DNA from: Poriferisodalis sp965204195
Lineage (GTDB): Bacteria; Actinomycetota; Acidimicrobiia; Acidimicrobiales; Poriferisodalaceae
NCBI RefSeq assembly: GCF_965204195.1
Contig: NZ_OZ241975.1
Span: 1,054,001-1,118,000, forward strand
DNA length: 64,000 nucleotides
Reading direction: 5' to 3'
Each line of letters begins with the position of its first letter. Positions within the stretch are counted from its first letter, which is position 1. The notes beneath the pieces are model-generated. The model searched no databases. It was given only the letters and a program-made list of their open reading frames with translations, and was not told where the DNA came from. Positions 58,813 to 64,000 of the stretch are shown here, one piece after another. The translations under genes and the position numbers were made by a program.

Positions 58813-60180
58813 ATGGCCCAGAAGCGCTTCGTCGTGATCGGCGGTGGCCCGGCGGGCCACTCGGCGGCCACCTATGCAGCGCGCTACGGCGCAGACGTGA
58901 CGCTCATCGAGCGCGACATCGTGGGCGGTTCCGCCCACCTGCGCGACTGCGTGCCGTCCAAGACCATGATCGCGACCGGCTCGGCGCTCAGCTTCGCGGG
59001 CCATCTCGACGAGCTGGGCCTTGCCAATGTGTCCACGTCGGTAGACACCCCGCACCTTCGCCAGCGCATCGGCGACATTGAAGACCGCCTTGCTGAGGTT
59101 GCCCGGCAGATGCTGGTCAGCCAGGGGGTGCGGATCCTGTCGGGCTCGGGCCGTCTGCTCGGGCCCAACGAAGTTTGCGCAGATACCGCCGATGGGGCGG
59201 TGGAGCTGTCGGCCGATGTCGTCGTGCTGTCGACTGGCAGCCGCCCCCGCATCCCCGAGTGGGCACCCATCGACGGCGAGCGGATTCTGACCACCCGCGA
59301 CGCATACCCGCCCGCAGAGCTGCCCGAACACCTGGTGGTGGTGGGCTCCGGGGTCACCGGCGTGGAGTTCGTGCACATGTTCACCTCGCTGGGCTCCCGA
59401 GTCACGTTGATCGTCAGCCGGCAACAGGTGCTGCCGCACAAAGACCCCGAAGCGGCTGCGGTGCTGGAGCAGACCTTCAGCGATCTCGGTGTGGCCATGC
59501 TCAAGGGCGCACGTGCGGTGGACATCGTGCGCGACGGCGACGCGGTCGAGGTGGTGTGCAGCGACGGTCGCACGGTACGGGCCACGCACGCCCTGCTCGC
59601 CATCGGCTCGATTCCCAACAGCGACGGCTTGGGGCTGGAGAACACCGAGGTGCGAGTCGACGGCGAGGGGTATGTGGAGGTGGACCACAACCTGTGCTCG
59701 TCGGTGCCGACCATCTATGCCGCGGGCGACCTGTCGGGCAAGCTGCCGCTGTCGTCGGTCGCCGCGATGCAGGGACGCAAGATCGTCGAGCACGCTATGG
59801 GTTTGCACGAGACCCGCCCGCACCGCCATCTCGACTACGACAAAGCGGCATCGGCCATCTTCACCGAGCCCGAGATCGCCGATGTCGGGCTCGCCGAGGC
59901 GGAAGCGTTTGCCACAGGCCGCAAGATCCGCGTCACGAAGGTGCCGTTCGGCGCGAACGCCAAGGCACTCATCGAGGAGAACCCCCGCGGCTTCGTGAAG
60001 ATCGTCTCCGACCCGCTGACCGGCCAAGTCTTGGGCGGTTCCATCGTGGGCCGGCACGCGGCCGAGCTGATCTCGGTGGTGGCTCTCGCCGTTAGCGCGA
60101 ACCTGCGGGTTCAGGACATCGCTGAGAGCCTGTTCGTGTACCCGTCGTTGAGCGAGGCCCTCTCCGAGGCAGCTGAGTGA
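58813..60180 (+). CDS. LpdA-like NAD(P)H:quinone reductase (flavoprotein disulfide reductase family)
   Basis: 455 aa. FAD-binding VVIGGGPAGHSAATYAARYG, NAD(P)H-binding VVVGSGVTGVEFVHMF and FAD site IYAAGDLSGKLPLSSVAAMQG. The disulfide region reads GGSAHLRDCVPSK: the first Cys of C-x4-C is replaced by Ala, so the usual dithiol chemistry is not possible. The remaining sequence follows M. tuberculosis LpdA (Rv3303c), which is known to reduce quinones; VVVGSGVTG and the DGERILT and YPSLSEA segments agree with it. Not a dihydrolipoyl dehydrogenase. The stop overlaps the LCP gene start by 4 bp. Confidence 0.85.
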   Translation: MAQKRFVVIGGGPAGHSAATYAARYGADVTLIERDIVGGSAHLRDCVPSKTMIATGSALSFAGHLDELGLANVSTSVDTPHLRQRIGDIEDRLAEVARQMLVSQGVRILSGSGRLLGPNEVCADTADGAVELSADVVVLSTGSRPRIPEWAPIDGERILTTRDAYPPAELPEHLVVVGSGVTGVEFVHMFTSLGSRVTLIVSRQQVLPHKDPEAAAVLEQTFSDLGVAMLKGARAVDIVRDGDAVEVVCSDGRTVRATHALLAIGSIPNSDGLGLENTEVRVDGEGYVEVDHNLCSSVPTIYAAGDLSGKLPLSSVAAMQGRKIVEHAMGLHETRPHRHLDYDKAASAIFTEPEIADVGLAEAEAFATGRKIRVTKVPFGANAKALIEENPRGFVKIVSDPLTGQVLGGSIVGRHAAELISVVALAVSANLRVQDIAESLFVYPSLSEALSEAAE

Positions 60181-61781
60181 GCCACCGCAACTGGCGGACG
60201 CGCCTCATTCTGATCTCGCTGGCGGCGCTGACCCTCGCCGGCGCTGTCGCTACCGGGGCGTCTGCGTTCGTGCTGCTGCAGCTCGGACGGATCGAGCGAC
60301 ATGAGCTGGCCGATGTGCTGACATCTGCTCCTCAGCAGCCGGTGACCGCAGCCGACGTGCTGATCGAGCAGCCGTCCACGATGGCGGCGAATCCTGACGG
60401 CGCGGCCGATGCACGCGGCACGAGAAGCGGCGACGCGGGAATCGCGGGTGATGGCGTCTCGGCGGGTGACGAGCCGGACGCTCTGTCGGACTCGCCAGGG
60501 ACTGCGGACCGGTCCGCGGGCCAGCCGGTCCTGCCGGGCGGCCCGACTGGCGAGAACTACCTGCTCGTCGGCACCGACAGCCCCGTGGGACTCGCTGCCG
60601 ATGATCCGCTGCGGGCCGGGCACTCGGATTACAACCGGCTCGCGGACGTCATCATGGTGATCCGCCTGCGCGACGACGGCACTGCGGCGATGATGTCCAT
60701 CCCGCGGGATTTGGCAGCCGAGATCGCAGGTACGAGCGATATCGCCGGTACTGGCGTCATGGCCAAGATCAACAGCGCTTACAACCGCGATCGCACCACG
60801 GCGGGGGGCGCAGCCCGCCTGATCGACACCGTCGAGGAGAACCTCGACATCACCCTGCAGCACTTCGTGGAGGTGGACTTCCGGGCGTTTCTACGCATGG
60901 TGGATGCGGTCGGTGGCGTCTGGATGACCTTCAACCGGCCGCTGCGTGACCAACCGAAAGCGAACGCCACCGATCCGACGGACAGCCGAAGCGGGTTCTT
61001 CACCAGCGCGGGCACCCATCTCCTCAACGGCCGGCAGGCGCTTGCGTACGTCCGCAGCCGCCATCTCGAGGAGCAGCTGCCCGACGGGACTTGGCAACGC
61101 CACGGCGCTTGGAACGATCTCGCCCGCATCGACCGTCAGCGTGAGTTCATGCGCACCGCCGCCGCGCAGGTCGCGCCTGCGCTGCTTGCCAACCCGATCA
61201 ACCTGCTCGCGGTGCTCGACATCGCAGCCGACCACCTGTCCACGTCCGACACGCTGAGCATTGTGAACGACGGCCGGAGACTTGCGGACAAGTTCGCCGA
61301 CCTCGATGTCGACGCCGACGTCGACGACTACGAGCTGCGGTTCGTTGACGTGCACGATCCCGTGAGATGGTCCCTCGGACTCGATCCGCAGCGCGCCGAG
61401 CACAATCAACGCGTTCTGGACGTGTTCCGCGGCATCGGCTGGGACGACATTGTCGAGTCCCGCGTGCGGGTGCAGGTGACCGGGACGGCGCGGCACCAAG
61501 TGGCTGCAGGGCTGAGCGAGCTCGGATTCGACGCGGAGGCAACCGGGCCGATGCCGGAGGGCATTTCGGATGAACCGACGGGAACCGTTGTGTATCTGGC
61601 CCCGCAGGGACGGCTTGCGGCCGGCCTGCTGGCCAGTCACCTGGTGCCTGTGCCAGACTTCGCCGGCCATGCCGAGCTTGACGCAACCACGGTGATCCTG
61701 CACGTCGGCGACGAGCCGCCTCGCATCGATCCCGGCTACCGGAGTGTCGACGTGCCTTCTGCCGAGCAGCTGGCGTCATGA
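60177..61781 (+). CDS. LCP (LytR-CpsA-Psr) family cell-envelope protein with LytR_C domain
   Basis: 534 aa from GTG 60177. An N-terminal membrane helix (LILISLAALTLAGAVATGASAFVLL) and linker precede the LCP domain (about 120-330): NYLLVGTDSP, HSDYNRLADVIMVIRLRDDGTAAMMSIPRD (phosphate-binding region), MAKINSAYNRD, VEVDFRAFLRMVDAVGGVWM and LLNGRQALAYVRSRH. A LytR_C-type domain is at the C-terminus (about 430-530). LCP enzymes transfer polyprenyl-phosphate-linked glycopolymers to peptidoglycan. Second gene of a three-gene operon with an LpdA-like reductase and ugd. Confidence 0.9.
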   Translation: MSHRNWRTRLILISLAALTLAGAVATGASAFVLLQLGRIERHELADVLTSAPQQPVTAADVLIEQPSTMAANPDGAADARGTRSGDAGIAGDGVSAGDEPDALSDSPGTADRSAGQPVLPGGPTGENYLLVGTDSPVGLAADDPLRAGHSDYNRLADVIMVIRLRDDGTAAMMSIPRDLAAEIAGTSDIAGTGVMAKINSAYNRDRTTAGGAARLIDTVEENLDITLQHFVEVDFRAFLRMVDAVGGVWMTFNRPLRDQPKANATDPTDSRSGFFTSAGTHLLNGRQALAYVRSRHLEEQLPDGTWQRHGAWNDLARIDRQREFMRTAAAQVAPALLANPINLLAVLDIAADHLSTSDTLSIVNDGRRLADKFADLDVDADVDDYELRFVDVHDPVRWSLGLDPQRAEHNQRVLDVFRGIGWDDIVESRVRVQVTGTARHQVAAGLSELGFDAEATGPMPEGISDEPTGTVVYLAPQGRLAAGLLASHLVPVPDFAGHAELDATTVILHVGDEPPRIDPGYRSVDVPSAEQLAS

Positions 61782-63151
61782 GCGGTACGCCGCCCGAACA
61801 CCGCATTCTCGTCGTCGGCGCGGGTTACGTCGGACTCACGACAGCCGCGTGTTTCGCCCACCTCGGCCACGATGTCATCTGCGCGGACATCGACCGGGCC
61901 AAGGTGGCGTCCTTGTCGGCCGGCGTGGTGCCCATTCGCGAAGCCGATCTGGATCGGCTCGTCGCCGAAGGAATCGCCGAGCGTCGTCTCCGGTTCGTGA
62001 TCTCGGCCGAAGCCGTTGCAGCCACGTGCGACTTCGTCTTCGTCTGCGTGCCGACACCGCTGCGTGCCGACGGCGAGACCGAGCTCAGCTACTTGCTGGC
62101 AGCGCTCGATTCGGTGGCGTCTCGCCTGCAGCCCGGCTCGGTCGTGGTGACGAAGTCGACCGTGCCGGTCGGAACCGCGCCCAAGATCGCCGCGGCGCTC
62201 GGGCGCACCGATGTGGCGCTGGCGTCGAATCCCGAGTTCCTGCGGGAAGGCTCAGCGGTGGCCGACTTCCTGTCACCTGATCGGATCGTCATCGGGGCCG
62301 AAGATCCCTCAGTGGCACACCGGGTCGCGGCGCTGTATGCGGGCGTGGAAGCACCGGTGATCCTCAGCGATCCGACCTCGGCCGAGACCGTCAAGTACGC
62401 CGCAAATGCCTTTCTGGCCGCCAAGGTCTCGTTCGTGAACGCGCTTGCCGCCGTGTGCGAGGCGGTCGGTGCCGACGTCGACACGGTTCTTGCCGGGGTC
62501 GGCACCGATCACCGCATCGGCTCGGCATACCTGCAACCCGGCCCCGGCTGGGGCGGCTCGTGCCTGCCGAAGGACACCCGTGCCTTGGTATCAGTCGCCA
62601 ACGACGCGGGCTACGTCTTCGACCTGCTTGAAGGCGTGATCGCGGTCAACGAGCAGCAGCTCGACCGGGTGGTTGCGAAGGTCGCCCGGATGGTCGTGGG
62701 CGAGCCGGACAAGGTGGCAGATCCGGTTGCCGGTGACGGAGCCTCGCGCTCTGTTGACCTCGACGGTGCCACGGTGGCCGTGCTGGGACTCACCTTCAAA
62801 GCCGGCACCGACGACCTGCGCGGCTCTCCCGCGTTGCGAGTCGCAGAGCGGCTGAGCGCGACGGGCGCGCGCCTCGTGGCGTATGACCCTGCGTTGAGCA
62901 ACCTCGACGACCGTCCCGACATCGCCTCGCAGCTGCCAGCGACCCTGCACGTCCGAGATTCGGCATTCGAAGCCCTGCACGGTGCCGATGTGGCCGTCGT
63001 GCTCACCGAGTGGGCTGAGTTCGCGGCCCTTGACTGGGAGCGGGCCGGGTCGGAGATGGCCGCAGCTCGCATCGTGGACGCACGCAACCTGCTCGACGCG
63101 AACCAGCTACGCGCCGCAGGCTTCACCTACGAGGGCCTCGGCCGACGCTGA
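61778..63151 (+). CDS. ugd: UDP-glucose 6-dehydrogenase
   Basis: 457 aa. NAD-binding ILVVGAGYVGLTTAACFAHLGHDV, then FVFVCVPTPLRADGETELSY, VTKSTVPVGTAP, LASNPEFLREGSAVADF, the active-site Cys in GWGGSCLPKDTRALV and LTFKAGTDDLRGSPALRV. Catalytic Cys and Lys regions are complete. It oxidises UDP-glucose to UDP-glucuronate, for exopolysaccharide or cell-wall polymers; GDP-mannose dehydrogenase is a less likely alternative. Its stop lies in the first unit of a 31-bp repeat. Confidence 0.93.
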   Translation: MSGTPPEHRILVVGAGYVGLTTAACFAHLGHDVICADIDRAKVASLSAGVVPIREADLDRLVAEGIAERRLRFVISAEAVAATCDFVFVCVPTPLRADGETELSYLLAALDSVASRLQPGSVVVTKSTVPVGTAPKIAAALGRTDVALASNPEFLREGSAVADFLSPDRIVIGAEDPSVAHRVAALYAGVEAPVILSDPTSAETVKYAANAFLAAKVSFVNALAAVCEAVGADVDTVLAGVGTDHRIGSAYLQPGPGWGGSCLPKDTRALVSVANDAGYVFDLLEGVIAVNEQQLDRVVAKVARMVVGEPDKVADPVAGDGASRSVDLDGATVAVLGLTFKAGTDDLRGSPALRVAERLSATGARLVAYDPALSNLDDRPDIASQLPATLHVRDSAFEALHGADVAVVLTEWAEFAALDWERAGSEMAAARIVDARNLLDANQLRAAGFTYEGLGRR

Positions 63152-63237
63152 GCGTCGGCGCAGCAGGCACAGCCGGCGCTGAGCGTCGGCGCAGCGGACA
63201 CAGCCGGCGCCGAGCACCCTTCGGCCCCGAGCGCCGG
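63146..63237. repeat. Tandem 31-bp repeats after ugd
   Basis: Two copies at 63146-63176 and 63177-63207 differ at two positions (cgctgagcgtcggcgcag begins each), and a third degenerate copy follows to 63237. The first copy includes the ugd stop codon. Similar style to the 28-bp array at 27318-27429 (each unit ends in a CACAG-like sequence), but the sequences differ. Confidence 0.6.
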
Positions 63238-63253
63238 TAGCTTGTCGCCCCGT

Positions 63254-64000
63254 ATGGCGAGATCAGCCGCTGCCAAGAAGGTTGCCAAAGCAGCGAGCGC
63301 CGGCGGGAGCGGCAGGAGCTTTCGCCCCCGGCGCGACATTCTGTTCCCGGCGGCGATGCTGCTCGTCGTCCTCCTGGGCGTCGTGCTGATCCTGGTGGCC
63401 CGCAATGAGCGGTCTACGAATGCCCCAGCAGGCCCCCCGCGCTTAGGCGATCACTGGCACTCGTTGTACGCGATCTACGACTGCGACGACTTCATTCTCG
63501 ATGTGTACCCCAATGATGTCGACGACCAGTCGGGCATCCACACGCATGGCGACGGGCTCATCCACATCCACCCGTTCCACACCGGCGTGACGGGCCAGTT
63601 CGCCACCGTCGGTGCGTTCATGCGCGAGATCGAGTTCGAGTTGACCGACTCGAGGATCGAGCTGCCCGACCGGACCATCCTCGACGAGTCCGGAGAGGGC
63701 TGCGCATCGCCTGATCCCGACAGCGACGACCCCGCTGTGGCCGAACCGGGCGCAGAGCTGCGGATCATGCGCTGGGAGACCTTGCAGGCAGAGAAGGCGC
63801 TGGCGTTCACCGAGGATCTGCGCGATGTGCGCTTCCTCGACGACGGCCAGATCTTCGTGTTCGCATTCGTCCACCCGAGCGTGGAGAACGCGGACGTTCC
63901 GCGACCCGACGATGCATTCCTGCGGGCCTACCTCAACTTGCCGCCCGAAGATCAGCCGCTGATCGACGGCTCGACCGAAGAAGGACCGGTGCTTGACGAC
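63254..64000 (+). CDS. Membrane-anchored His-rich hypothetical protein, 3' end outside window
   Basis: 249 codons from ATG 63254 without a stop, so the C-terminus is missing. A basic start and a membrane helix at about 29-51 (ILFPAAMLLVVLLGVVLIL) suggest an N-in, C-out anchored protein. The extracellular part begins with GDHWHSLYAIYDCDDFILDV, then GIHTHGDGLIHIHPF, clustered His that could bind a metal, an acidic stretch (PDPDSDDPAVAEP) and IFVFAFVHPSVENADVPRPDD. I recognise no named family. The location after LCP and ugd genes hints at an envelope role. Confidence 0.6.
   Translation, partial: MARSAAAKKVAKAASAGGSGRSFRPRRDILFPAAMLLVVLLGVVLILVARNERSTNAPAGPPRLGDHWHSLYAIYDCDDFILDVYPNDVDDQSGIHTHGDGLIHIHPFHTGVTGQFATVGAFMREIEFELTDSRIELPDRTILDESGEGCASPDPDSDDPAVAEPGAELRIMRWETLQAEKALAFTEDLRDVRFLDDGQIFVFAFVHPSVENADVPRPDDAFLRAYLNLPPEDQPLIDGSTEEGPVLDD

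Overview
The window is high-GC DNA (about two thirds G+C by eye), densely coded on both strands, with many 1-4 bp stop/start overlaps and frequent GTG starts. The gene set points to Actinomycetota, most likely class Acidimicrobiia: a SufB/D/C/S/U pathway with SufU, homodimeric AceE-type pyruvate dehydrogenase, a fused biotin carboxylase/BCCP subunit, an LpdA-type quinone reductase, LCP and UDP-glucose dehydrogenase envelope genes, and secreted proteins with cell-wall-binding repeat 2. This placement is inference. No rRNA, tRNA, CRISPR array, insertion sequence or integrase was seen, and no gene-free stretch exceeds 300 bases.

Layout. 1-4283 (-): two tandem secreted paralogues with CWB2 repeats and a TolB-like propeller; the second has an AT-richer propeller half. 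4377-10731 (+): sufB, two CoA-ester lyases, a small Cys protein, sufD, a Rieske ferredoxin and sufC. 10845-12734 (+): pterin dehydratase, Nudix hydrolase, and an AbrB/AbrB/PIN toxin-antitoxin-like group. 12777-16690 (-): a flavin monooxygenase-like gene, then sufC2-sufS-sufU (transcribed from 16690 leftward). 16799-18575: a HigA-like antitoxin gene convergent with a HigB-like toxin gene, the toxin following a winged-helix-like gene behind a large dyad. 18576-21463: divergent M20 peptidase and amidase. 21460-25335: a HEAT-repeat protein, a zinc-ribbon DNA methyltransferase and a small Cys protein, possibly a DNA-modification or defence locus. 25489-38288: ABC exporter, MBL hydrolase, membrane-linked molybdoenzyme, acyl-CoA dehydrogenase, small proteins, MaoC dehydratase, a frameshifted aceE, an RNase HI-SLOG fusion, an SRPBCC protein and a thioredoxin-like lipoprotein interrupted by one in-frame TGA. 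38515-43196: lpd, dihydrolipoamide acyltransferase and a LipB-LipA fusion. 43228-64000: membrane protein, enoyl-CoA hydratase, HpaB-family flavoprotein, four-gene ABC operon, GT2, biotin carboxylase/biotin ligase pair, PepA, sirtuin, rhodanese-MoeB fusion, LpdA-like reductase, LCP protein, UDP-glucose dehydrogenase and a partial His-rich membrane-anchored protein.

How they work together. The two suf clusters supply Fe-S clusters, including those needed by LipA. LipB-LipA makes the lipoyl group on E2, which works with AceE and Lpd. BirA, divergent from the biotin carboxylase subunit, biotinylates it. LCP and UDP-glucose dehydrogenase serve envelope polysaccharide.

The most striking find is the DsbF/TlpA-like lipoprotein at 37674-38288. 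Its active-site CxxC reads U-P-A-C, with TGA at the first Cys position, and a hairpin with a GGUC loop lies 26 nt downstream. This is the pattern expected of a bacterial selenoprotein.
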